Positions 50,187 through 57,397 of a stretch of DNA of 64,000 nucleotides are shown piece by piece. The stretch's first letter is position 1. Every line of letters begins with the position of its first letter. A program made the position numbers and the translations under genes. This DNA comes from Burkholderia sp. Nafp2/4-1b. Its GTDB lineage: Bacteria; Pseudomonadota; Gammaproteobacteria; Burkholderiales; Burkholderiaceae. The stretch is from assembly GCF_003635165.1 (NCBI RefSeq), contig NZ_ML058618.1, positions 31,582-95,581 on the forward strand, in the 5' to 3' direction. The notes beneath the pieces were generated by a model, which searched no databases, was not told where the DNA came from, and worked only from the letters and a program-made list of their open reading frames with translations.

Positions 50187-51656
50187 ATGAACGAAGAAAT
50201 CCTGATCAACCTCACGCCGCAGGAAACGCGCGTCGCCCTCGTCCAGCAAGGCGCGGTGCAGGAGCTTCACGTCGAGCGCACGCTGTCGCGCGGGCGGGTC
50301 GGCAACATCTATCTCGGCAAGGTCGTGCGCGTGCTGCCCGGCATGCAGTCGGCGTTCATCGACATCGGGCTCGAGCGCGCGGCATTCCTGCACGTTGCCG
50401 ACATCTGGCATCCGCGCCTCGCGGGCGAGCCGCAGTCGGGCACACCGCACCAGCCGATCGAGAAGATCGTGTTCGAAGGCCAGACGCTGATGGTCCAGGT
50501 GATCAAGGATCCGATCGGCACGAAAGGCGCGCGACTGTCGACGCAGGTCAGCATCGCGGGCCGCACGCTCGTCTACCTGCCGCAGGAGCCGCACATCGGC
50601 ATCTCGCAGAAGATCGAGAGCGAGGCCGAGCGCGAGGCCGTGCGCGCGCGGCTGACCGCCGTGATCCCGCCGGACGAGAAAGGCGGCTACATCGTGCGCA
50701 CCATCGCCGAGGATGCCACCTCGGAGGAACTGGCCGGCGACGTCACCTACCTGCGCAAGACGTGGGCGACGATCGTCGCGCAAGCGCAGCGGCTGCCGGC
50801 GACGAGCCTGCTGTATCAGGATCTCGACCTCGCGCAGCGCGTGCTGCGCGATTTCGCGAACGACGACACGACGCGCATCCAGGTCGACTCGCGCGAGACG
50901 TACCAGCGCCTTTCGGAATTCGCGGGCGAGTTCACGCCGGCGGTGAGCCCGAAGCTGCACCACTACACCGGCGAGCGGCCGCTGTTCGACCTGTACAACA
51001 TCGAAACGGAGATCCAGCGCGCGCTGTCGCGGCGCGTCGACCTGAAGTCGGGCGGCTACCTGATGATCGACCAGACCGAGGCGATGACGACGATCGACGT
51101 GAACACCGGCGGCTACGTCGGCGCGCGCAACTTCGACGACACGATCTTCAAGACCAACCTCGAGGCCGCGCACACGATCGCGCGGCAGCTGCGGCTGCGC
51201 AACCTCGGCGGCATCATCATCATCGACTTCATCGACATGGAGAACGCCGAGCATCGCGACGCGGTGCTGTCGGAGTTGAAGAAGGCACTGTCGCGCGACC
51301 GCACGCGCGTGACAGTCAACGGTTTCTCGCAGCTCGGGCTCGTCGAGATGACGCGCAAGCGCACGCGCGAATCGCTCGCGCACGTGCTGTGCGAGCCGTG
51401 CCCGACCTGCCAGGGCAAGGGCCAGGTGAAGACGTCGCGCACCGTGTGCTACGACATCCTGCGCGAGATCCTGCGCGAGTCGCGCCAGTTCAACCCGCGC
51501 GAGTTCCGCGTGATCGCCGCGCAGCAGGTGATCGACCTGTTCCTCGACGAGGAATCGCAGCACCTCGCGATGCTGATCGACTTCATCGGCAAGCCGGTGT
51601 CGCTACAGGTCGAATCGAACCTGAGCCAGGAGCAGTACGACATCGTGCTGATGTAG
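50187..51656 (+). CDS. rng: Ribonuclease G
   Basis: Endoribonuclease maturing the 5' end of 16S rRNA and cutting mRNAs. The 489 residues contain the S1 domain (about 38-120, GRVGNIYLGKVVRVLPGM), the DNase I-like catalytic domain with YLMIDQTEAMTTIDVNTGG (Asp and Asn of the magnesium site), and the zinc-link CEPCPTCQGKGQ. No RNase E-type C-terminal scaffold is present. It lies eight bases after the maf gene. No clear intrinsic terminator was found between it and the tRNA promoter. Confidence 0.96.
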   Translation: MNEEILINLTPQETRVALVQQGAVQELHVERTLSRGRVGNIYLGKVVRVLPGMQSAFIDIGLERAAFLHVADIWHPRLAGEPQSGTPHQPIEKIVFEGQTLMVQVIKDPIGTKGARLSTQVSIAGRTLVYLPQEPHIGISQKIESEAEREAVRARLTAVIPPDEKGGYIVRTIAEDATSEELAGDVTYLRKTWATIVAQAQRLPATSLLYQDLDLAQRVLRDFANDDTTRIQVDSRETYQRLSEFAGEFTPAVSPKLHHYTGERPLFDLYNIETEIQRALSRRVDLKSGGYLMIDQTEAMTTIDVNTGGYVGARNFDDTIFKTNLEAAHTIARQLRLRNLGGIIIIDFIDMENAEHRDAVLSELKKALSRDRTRVTVNGFSQLGLVEMTRKRTRESLAHVLCEPCPTCQGKGQVKTSRTVCYDILREILRESRQFNPREFRVIAAQQVIDLFLDEESQHLAMLIDFIGKPVSLQVESNLSQEQYDIVLM

Positions 51657-51750
51657 GGTAATGCGTGCCGATCTCCGAATGGGGAGATCGCCGCAAACCC
51701 TTGCCGCGCGGGCGCCGGGAAAAATATTCGTTGCGCGCGCCATTCATCGT

Positions 51751-51780
51751 TTGACGCACCGCAGCAGTCCACACTATAAT
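51751..51780 (+). promoter_or_regulatory. Strong sigma70 promoter of the initiator tRNA gene
   Basis: TTGACG (51751-51756) and TATAAT (51775-51780) with an 18-base spacer. Only six bases separate the -10 from the first base of the mature tRNA. Confidence 0.85.
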
Positions 51781-51786
51781 TCGCGC

Positions 51787-51863
51787 CGCGGGGTGGAGCA
51801 GTCTGGCAGCTCGTCGGGCTCATAACCCGAAGGTCATAGGTTCAAATCCTATCCCCGCAACCA
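51787..51863 (+). tRNA. tRNA-fMet (initiator, anticodon CAT)
   Basis: A 77-base cloverleaf with encoded CCA. Acceptor arms cgcgggg and ccccgca leave the C1/A72 mismatch diagnostic of initiator tRNA. The anticodon stem carries the three G-C pairs (tcggg-ctcataa-cccga), anticodon at 51821-51823. T arm is ataggttcaaatcctat. The +1 predicted from the promoter coincides with the mature 5' end. Confidence 0.97.
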
Positions 51864-51870
51864 AACACCG

Positions 51871-51903
51871 AAGCCCGCTCTGCCACAAGCAAGCGGGCTT
51901 TTT
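51871..51903 (+). terminator. Rho-independent terminator of the tRNA gene
   Basis: Stem aagcccgct (51871-51879) with agcgggctt (51892-51900), then a five-T run. It lies eight bases past the CCA end. Confidence 0.9.
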
Positions 51904-52178
51904 GCATTTCGCGGATTCGTTCGGCAAAGCCGAAGCGGCTCGCCATCCCTGTATCATTCGGGCATGCGTGCAATCAGCCGCCGGGCCACGCACACCGCGA
52001 AAGCCCGGCCGATCGATCGTTTGACTCAGGTTTCATGGTCAACCGCGCGACAACCGATATCGCGACGGCGCAACGTTCGACTCTTTCGCTGCGTGCCCCG
52101 GTTGCGCGGCACGCCGACATCGAGCCCGCACCAGCCGCCGCGCTATCCTTTCCCACCCGTCATTACTCGTCACACACC

Positions 52179-52514
52179 ATGAGCAAACGCCACAACCGCC
52201 GCCAGCGCAAGAAACTCCACATCGCCGAGTTCACGGAACTCGCGTTCAACGCGACCGCGCAATACCGCAACGAGCTGTCCGATCTCGAGCGCGGCCAGCT
52301 GATCGATTCGTTCATCGATTTCGTCGAAGCGAACGGCCTGCTGACCGTCGCATCCGCCGACGAAGGGATCGGCGCCTACCTGATCTCCGGCGCGCCGCGC
52401 GGCACGACGACCGACGCCGACCGCGAGAACGTGCGCGCGTGGCTCGCCGCACGTCCGGAGCTGACGGACGTCCAGGTCAGCGAATTCAGCGACGCGTGGT
52501 ATCCGGAAGCCTGA
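52179..52514 (+). CDS. YggL-like 50S ribosome-binding protein (DUF469)
   Basis: A 111-residue protein with the YggL start KRHNRRQRKKLHIAEFTELAF, a basic patch that binds the large subunit in E. coli, followed by a ferredoxin-like body (LIDSFIDFVEANGLLTVASA, VRAWLAARPELTDVQVSEF). Function in the cell is unclear. No paired trmB/mutY gene is nearby, unlike enterics. The open frame extends upstream, but this ATG is the conserved start. Confidence 0.88.
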   Translation: MSKRHNRRQRKKLHIAEFTELAFNATAQYRNELSDLERGQLIDSFIDFVEANGLLTVASADEGIGAYLISGAPRGTTTDADRENVRAWLAARPELTDVQVSEFSDAWYPEA

Positions 52515-52986
52515 CGCTCCGACCGCTTCGCGAGTCGCGCGGCGCCCGCGCGCTGCCTGCCGGGATCGGCGGGCGCGGCGGGCGCCACCTCCCTGCCTCC
52601 GCATCTCCCCTCCCGCACGTCCCTTCCCCTCTCTCGCTCAGCTCCCCCATCACACGATTTACGTCGCGTCGACCGTGATTACCCCGACTCCGGTAGTGAA
52701 TCGGACGCTTACTTCAATTTAACGATCATTAAAAGACGTCTCGCGTCGGCGGACCTACTCTGATCGCACGAATCCGGTGATTCCCGGCACGATCGGCAAG
52801 CAAGACGAAAGAATGCAAATGCGTCCTGCAAGCGCTCCGGATTCCGACTCAGGCAAACAAGCGACACGGCGACAGGTCAATCAGGGGGACAACAACGATG
52901 CGCCCGCCGCTTCACTTTCGCCACGACGCCCGACCGGCGCACGCGAAGGCCGCCTGATCCATTTCCATAATCGAGACGAGGACGAC
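52515..52986. other. Intergenic region before the heptad-repeat lipoprotein gene
   Basis: No convincing gene in these 472 bases. They include an AT-rich inverted repeat tttaa-cgatca-ttaaa (52718-52733), rare in this GC-rich sequence and a possible operator, and a weak promoter-like pair 17 bases apart (aagacg, then tactct) near 52734-52762. An in-frame extension of the following gene starting at 52777 lacks a signal sequence and is not believed. Confidence 0.5.
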
Positions 52987-54129
52987 ATGAACACGACCAA
53001 CACGCATCAAGCAGGACTCCGAATGATCATGATCGCGGCCGGCGCCGCGGCGCTGATGTCGCTGTCCGCGTGCGGCGGCTCCGGCTCGCTGAGCCAGGGC
53101 ACCGGCGGCTCCGGATCGGGGTCCGGCGACACCACGGCATCGACCGGCGGCACCGGCAGCGGCACGAGCGGCACGTCGACCAACGGCGTCGGACAGACGA
53201 CCGCGGCGTCGAGCAACATCGTGACCGCCGCCGGCGGCGCCGTATCGGGCGTCGGCACGACGATCGCGGCGCAAACGCTGCCAGGCACGAATCCAGCGAC
53301 GACGCAGGGACTCGGCACGGTCGTGCAGGACGTCGGCGCGGCGGTCACGACACTCGGCACCGGCCTCGGCTCGGGTCTCGGCCAGCTCGGCGCGTCGTCG
53401 AATCCGGTCGGCACGACGGTCGCGAGCACGGGGGGCGTGGTCACGAATCTCGGGCAGGCTGTCGCCGCCACAGGCGGTGTCGTGTCGAGCCTCGGCGCCA
53501 GCGGTTCGGCGCTGGCGCCGCTCGCGCCCGTCACGTCGCCCGTCGGCGGTGCGGTGACGACGCTCGGCAACACCATTGCCGGCAGCGGCGCGACGCTCGG
53601 CACGCAGCTGTCGAGCGGTCCGGTCGCGCAAGTGACGGGCACGGTCAGCTCGGCGATCACGCCGATCACGACGACGGTCGGTTCGCTCACGCAGACGGCC
53701 GCGGCGAGCACGCCGCTCGGTGCACCGCTGACCAACCTCGTGACGACCGTCGGCAACGGCGTCGCGAGCGCCGGCACGACGCTCGCGAAGACCGGCAACA
53801 ATCCGGTGACGACCGGCGTCGGCAACGTCGTGACCGCGACCGGCAATACGGTCGCCACCGCGGGCACCGCGCTGTTCGGCGGCGGCGCGGCCGCGACCAA
53901 TCCGCTCGCGCCGGTGACGGGGCTGCTGTCGACCGGCGCACTCGGCAGCGTGACCGGCGGCAGCAATCCGGCAGGCGCGCTCACGTCGGCGGTCGGCAGC
54001 GTGACGGCCGCGGCCGGCAGCTCGCCGGTCGGTGGCCTGACGGGCGGCACCGGCACCGGCGCGCTGTCGAAGACGGGCGGCAGCCTGCTCGCGCCGGTGA
54101 CGACGACGCTCGGCGCGCTGGTCAAGTAA
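52987..54129 (+). CDS. Heptad-repeat Gly/Val/Thr-rich lipoprotein
   Basis: A 380-residue low-complexity lipoprotein. The signal peptide ends in the lipobox LSAC (SLSACGGSGS), so the mature protein is lipidated. After a Gly/Ser linker the rest is built from imperfect 7-residue units of the type G-x-x-V-x-x-x, for instance GTTVAST GGVVTNL then GQAVAAT GGVVSSL. Database pipelines tend to call such proteins collagen-like, but no G-x-y triplet repeat is present. It is likely a surface or periplasmic fibrous or amyloid-like protein; function unknown. The start has GAGGACGAC ahead of ATG. Confidence 0.82.
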   Translation: MNTTNTHQAGLRMIMIAAGAAALMSLSACGGSGSLSQGTGGSGSGSGDTTASTGGTGSGTSGTSTNGVGQTTAASSNIVTAAGGAVSGVGTTIAAQTLPGTNPATTQGLGTVVQDVGAAVTTLGTGLGSGLGQLGASSNPVGTTVASTGGVVTNLGQAVAATGGVVSSLGASGSALAPLAPVTSPVGGAVTTLGNTIAGSGATLGTQLSSGPVAQVTGTVSSAITPITTTVGSLTQTAAASTPLGAPLTNLVTTVGNGVASAGTTLAKTGNNPVTTGVGNVVTATGNTVATAGTALFGGGAAATNPLAPVTGLLSTGALGSVTGGSNPAGALTSAVGSVTAAAGSSPVGGLTGGTGTGALSKTGGSLLAPVTTTLGALVK

Positions 54130-54149
54130 CGTCACGCCGGCAGTCTGGG

Positions 54150-54183
54150 CGGCGCCCGCACCGTCATCGACGGTCGGGCGCCG
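54150..54183 (+). terminator. Hairpin terminator candidate of the heptad-repeat lipoprotein gene
   Basis: Stem of 9 plus 6 bp with one bulged base and an atc loop. There is no T-run after it, so it is weaker evidence than the other terminators. Confidence 0.5.
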
Positions 54184-54230
54184 TGTGCGTTGCGGCACCG
54201 GACACCGCCCCGCCCTCCGGCGATCGATCC

Positions 54231-54288
54231 CGTCCCTTTCCTGTCCTTTGCCGCCCTTTTCCGTCCCCTTTCGTACCCTTGTCCCGCC
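54231..54288. repeat. Polypyrimidine tract with about 10-base repeats
   Basis: Successive units of the type cctttcctgt, cctttgccgc and ccttttccgt run on the plus strand, about five imperfect copies. Purine-rich on the opposite strand. Confidence 0.55.
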
Positions 54289-54432
54289 GTCTCGCGCCCA
54301 ATCCTCCGCAGAAATCGGTCCTGAAAGGAAGACACGTTAAACTCTCACCTCGCGTGGTGCGCCGCCCGCACCCGCCATCCATCGCCAGCCGCGAGCCCGC
54401 GTGCCCGCCCCCGACCCATGGAGTGAGTGTCA

Positions 54433-55404
54433 ATGAGCGGCGGACTTCCGTTTCCCGCATCCCGCATGTCGTTCCCGTCCTCGACGGTCTTCGTGATTCT
54501 CGCGGCCGCCGCGCTGCTGTCCGGCTGCGGGCTGCTGCTGCCGACGCAGAGCCCGCCCGCGCCGATCAGCGAGGCGCTCGTCGAACCCGTCGGGGAAACC
54601 GCCGGTGAGCCGCTGACGATGCCGCCCGTGCCGCCGCTCGTGCAGCCCGAGGAACCGGAAGCGCCGAAAAAGCCGCACCGCGAGGTAGCGCGGCCGAAAC
54701 CCGTGCAGCGCCCCGAATCGCCGACCCCGCCGCCTCCGCCGCCGCCCCCGCTGGTCGCGACGCGCCCGATCGAGCGCAGCCAGATCCATGCGCTGCTCGA
54801 CAGCGAAGTCGCGCGCCGCAACGGCAAGGTGATCGGCCGCGCGGTCGACATGGTGGTCGACGCGGGCGGCAAGCCGCGCGAGATGATCGTCAACCTGCAG
54901 GGATTCATGGGCGTCGGCGACCGCAAGGTCATCTTCCCGTGGAACGTGTTCCGCTTCACGCCGGGCGGCAAACAGGAGCCGATCGTGCTCGACGTGCCGT
55001 CGGGCGACCTGCCGCCGGCCGCGCGGCCCAAGGCGGTGCCGCTGTCGGGTTCGGCCGCGGCGTCGCCCGCGACGCGCCTGCCGATGCTCGACAGCGACGT
55101 CGAGCGCCCGAACGGCACGAAGATCGGCCGCGTCGTCGACGTGCTGATCGACCGCGGCGCGCAGCCGCAGGCTGTCGTGCTCGACCTCGGCGGCCTCGTC
55201 AATACCGACCGCCGTTCGATCGCCGCGAGCTGGGGCGCGCTGCGCTTCGTCACGCGCGACAAGGCGCTGCACCCGCAGCTCGACCTGAACGATGCGCAGA
55301 TCAAGGCGTCGCCGCCCTATGCGGCCGACAAGCCGATCGTCGTGGTTTCCCCGCCGCTGCCTGCCGCCGCCGCGCCGGCTTCGTCTGCGAGTGCTACCCG
55401 ATGA
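54433..55404 (+). CDS. Lipoprotein with two PRC-barrel domains
   Basis: A 323-residue lipoprotein: signal peptide with lipobox LLSGC (about residue 33), a Pro/Glu-rich linker ending in eight consecutive prolines, then two PRC-barrel-like domains. Their starts are SEVARRNGKVIGRAVDMVVD and SDVERPNGTKIGRVVDVLID. PRC-barrels serve in RNA processing and photosynthetic protein contexts; here they are extracytoplasmic, function unknown. The polyproline stretch should need EF-P for translation. Its stop overlaps the ATG of the next gene (ATGA). Start taken at 54433, with GGAG nine bases upstream. Confidence 0.87.
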   Translation: MSGGLPFPASRMSFPSSTVFVILAAAALLSGCGLLLPTQSPPAPISEALVEPVGETAGEPLTMPPVPPLVQPEEPEAPKKPHREVARPKPVQRPESPTPPPPPPPPLVATRPIERSQIHALLDSEVARRNGKVIGRAVDMVVDAGGKPREMIVNLQGFMGVGDRKVIFPWNVFRFTPGGKQEPIVLDVPSGDLPPAARPKAVPLSGSAAASPATRLPMLDSDVERPNGTKIGRVVDVLIDRGAQPQAVVLDLGGLVNTDRRSIAASWGALRFVTRDKALHPQLDLNDAQIKASPPYAADKPIVVVSPPLPAAAAPASSASATR

Positions 55405-56669
55405 CGATCAAGCATTCCGTCAGCGTGCGCAGTCTGCGGGCCCTCGACTGGCTCAACTTCTTCGTTGCAAACGTTCAAACCGGGTTCGGTCCGTTCATCG
55501 CGTCCTACCTTGCGTCGCACAAGTGGACGCAGGGCGAGATCGGCATGGCGCTGTCGATCGGCACGATCAGCGCGATGGTCAGCCAGGTGCCGGGCGGCGC
55601 GGCCGTCGACGCGCTGAAGAACAAGAAAGGCGCGGCCGCATGGGCGATCGCGGCGATCATCCTGTCCGCGGTGCTGCTCGCGTCGAGCCCGACGATCGTG
55701 CCGGTGATCGCGGCCGAAGTGTTCCACGGCTTCGCGAGCTGCATGCTCGTGCCGGCCATGGCCGCGATCTCGTTCTCGCTGGTCGGCCGCGCCGACCTTG
55801 GCGACCGGCTCGGCCGCAACGCGCGCTGGGCGTCGATCGGCAGCGCGGTCGCGGCGGGCCTGATGGGGCTCACCGGCGAGTATTTCTCCGCGCGCGCGGT
55901 GTTCTGGCTGACTGCCGTGCTGGCATTGCCCGCGCTGTTCGCGCTCGCGATGATCCAGCCGACGCACGAAGTGATCCCGCAGTCGTCGAAGCCCGACGAT
56001 CGCGACCATCAAGACGAAGGCGAGGAACGCGAGACGCTGCTCGAGCTGCTGCGCGATCGCCGGATGCTGACCTTCGCGGCCTGTGTCGTGCTGTTCCACC
56101 TGTCGAACGCGGCGATGCTCAACCTGGCAGCCGGCGAAGTGACGGCCGGGATGGGCGAGAACGTGCAGCTCGTGATCGCCGCGTGCATCATCGTGCCGCA
56201 GGCGATCGTCGCGATGCTGTCGCCGTGGGTCGGCCGCTCCGCGCAACGCTGGGGGCGCCGCCCGATCCTGCTGCTCGGCTTCTCCGCGCTGCCGGTGCGC
56301 GCGCTGCTGTTCGCCGGCGTGAGCAGCCCGTACCTGCTCGTGCCGGTGCAGATGCTCGACGGCATCAGCGCGGCGGTGTTCGGCGTGATGCTGCCGCTGA
56401 TCGCGGCCGACGTCGCGGCCGGCAAGGGCCGCTACAACCTGTGCATCGGGCTGTTCGGTCTGTCGGCCGGGATCGGCGCGACGCTCAGCACGGCCGTGGC
56501 CGGCTACGTCGCCGATCACTTCGGCAACGCGATCAGCTTCTTCGGGCTTGCCGGCGCGGGCGCGCTCGCGGTGCTGCTGGTCTGGCTCGCGATGCCCGAA
56601 ACGCGCGTCGAAAACGGCGATGCGACCGCGGACGAGCCGGCTGCCGCGTCGTCCAAGCACGCGCACTGA
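55401..56669 (+). CDS. MFS transporter
   Basis: A 422-residue major facilitator with 12 predicted membrane segments. The inter-domain loop (about 195-215) is highly charged (SSKPDDRDHQDEGEERE). A characteristic loop between segments 2 and 3 reads QVPGGAAVDALKNKKGAAAW (G-x-x-x-D-x-x-x-x-K), and segment 8/9 has GRSAQRWGRRPILLLGF. Substrate unknown; efflux of small organic compounds is plausible. Coupled by ATGA to the lipoprotein upstream. The FUSC-family gene follows after 35 bases. Confidence 0.9.
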   Translation: MTIKHSVSVRSLRALDWLNFFVANVQTGFGPFIASYLASHKWTQGEIGMALSIGTISAMVSQVPGGAAVDALKNKKGAAAWAIAAIILSAVLLASSPTIVPVIAAEVFHGFASCMLVPAMAAISFSLVGRADLGDRLGRNARWASIGSAVAAGLMGLTGEYFSARAVFWLTAVLALPALFALAMIQPTHEVIPQSSKPDDRDHQDEGEERETLLELLRDRRMLTFAACVVLFHLSNAAMLNLAAGEVTAGMGENVQLVIAACIIVPQAIVAMLSPWVGRSAQRWGRRPILLLGFSALPVRALLFAGVSSPYLLVPVQMLDGISAAVFGVMLPLIAADVAAGKGRYNLCIGLFGLSAGIGATLSTAVAGYVADHFGNAISFFGLAGAGALAVLLVWLAMPETRVENGDATADEPAAASSKHAH

Positions 56670-56704
56670 CGCGCTCGCCCGCAGCTGCTTCCCGGCCCGA
56701 CACG

Positions 56705-57283
56705 ATGGATACGATCAGGACACTCAACGAAGCCCGCCAGCAGATCCAGCAGTCGATCTTCGACCTGTTCAAGGGGCTGACCTTCGGCGAACGGCTCACG
56801 CAAGGCGCGCTGATGGCGCTGCAGGCCGTCTGCGGCGCGTGCCTCGCGTACGCGATCGGTCGCGCGCTGCACACCGAGCAAGCGGTGTGGGCGGCGATCA
56901 CCGCGATCGCCGTCACGCAGCACAACTACTCGGACACGATGTCGCTGTCGCGCGACCAGTTCATCGGCGCGATGATCGGCGGGCTGCTCGGCTTCGCGGG
57001 GGCGGCGCTCGGCGGCGACCGCCTCGTCGCCTATGCGATCGCGGTCGCGGTCACGATCGTCGCGTGCTGGTGCCTGAATGTCGGCAGCGCGGCACGCCTG
57101 GGCGGCGTGACCGCGACGATCGTGCTGCTGTTTCCGGGCAACGGCCCGCTATGGGACATTCCGCTGATGCGGCTCGGGGAAGTGGCGCTCGGCACCGTAT
57201 GCGCGCTGAGCGTGTGCTGGGCGATGTCGCGGATCGAGCGACACTGGTTTCGCCGAGCGGCGGACCAGGCCAGGAACGAGTGA
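56705..57283 (+). CDS. FUSC-family inner-membrane protein
   Basis: A 192-residue protein with four to five membrane segments, resembling the N-terminal half of aromatic-acid exporters such as AaeB (QAVCGACLAYAIGRALHTEQ, then WAAITAIAVTQHNYSDTMSL, the FUSC signature region). No periplasmic adaptor gene is close, so the full export complex is not encoded here. It follows the MFS gene and is followed by a GC hairpin. Confidence 0.88.
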   Translation: MDTIRTLNEARQQIQQSIFDLFKGLTFGERLTQGALMALQAVCGACLAYAIGRALHTEQAVWAAITAIAVTQHNYSDTMSLSRDQFIGAMIGGLLGFAGAALGGDRLVAYAIAVAVTIVACWCLNVGSAARLGGVTATIVLLFPGNGPLWDIPLMRLGEVALGTVCALSVCWAMSRIERHWFRRAADQARNE

Positions 57284-57288
57284 CGCGA

Positions 57289-57310
57289 CTGCCGGGCTCA
57301 TGCCCGGCAG
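57289..57310. terminator. Hairpin between the FUSC gene and msbA (convergent)
   Basis: Perfect 9-bp stem ctgccgggc (57289-57297) with gcccggcag (57302-57310), loop tcat. No T-run on either strand. It lies six bases after the FUSC stop codon. Confidence 0.5.
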
Positions 57311-57338
57311 CCGGATGAAACGATGAGCGGGGGAACGT

Positions 57339-57370
57339 TACGGACCGGCTACGGACCGGTTACGGGCCCG
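57339..57370. repeat. Three short direct repeats before the msbA stop
   Basis: tacggaccgg occurs twice and tacgggcccg once in tandem, separated by one base. Not in a coding region; no function is evident. Confidence 0.5.
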
Positions 57371-57397
57371 AGACCAGCACACGCGCATCACGCGACG

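Larger units (their letters stand above)
54130..54432. other. Intergenic region with hairpin and pyrimidine tract
   Basis: No gene in these 303 bases. Directly after the lipoprotein stop is a two-tier hairpin, cggcgcccg (54150-54158) with cgggcgccg (54175-54183) and inner accgtc/gacggt, probably the 3' end of the transcript. A C/T-rich tract with about 10-base periodicity follows (54231-54288). Confidence 0.65.

Noticed and set aside
52777..52986. N-terminal extension of the heptad-repeat lipoprotein
   Set aside because: It would bury the signal peptide and lipobox inside a charged 70-residue segment.
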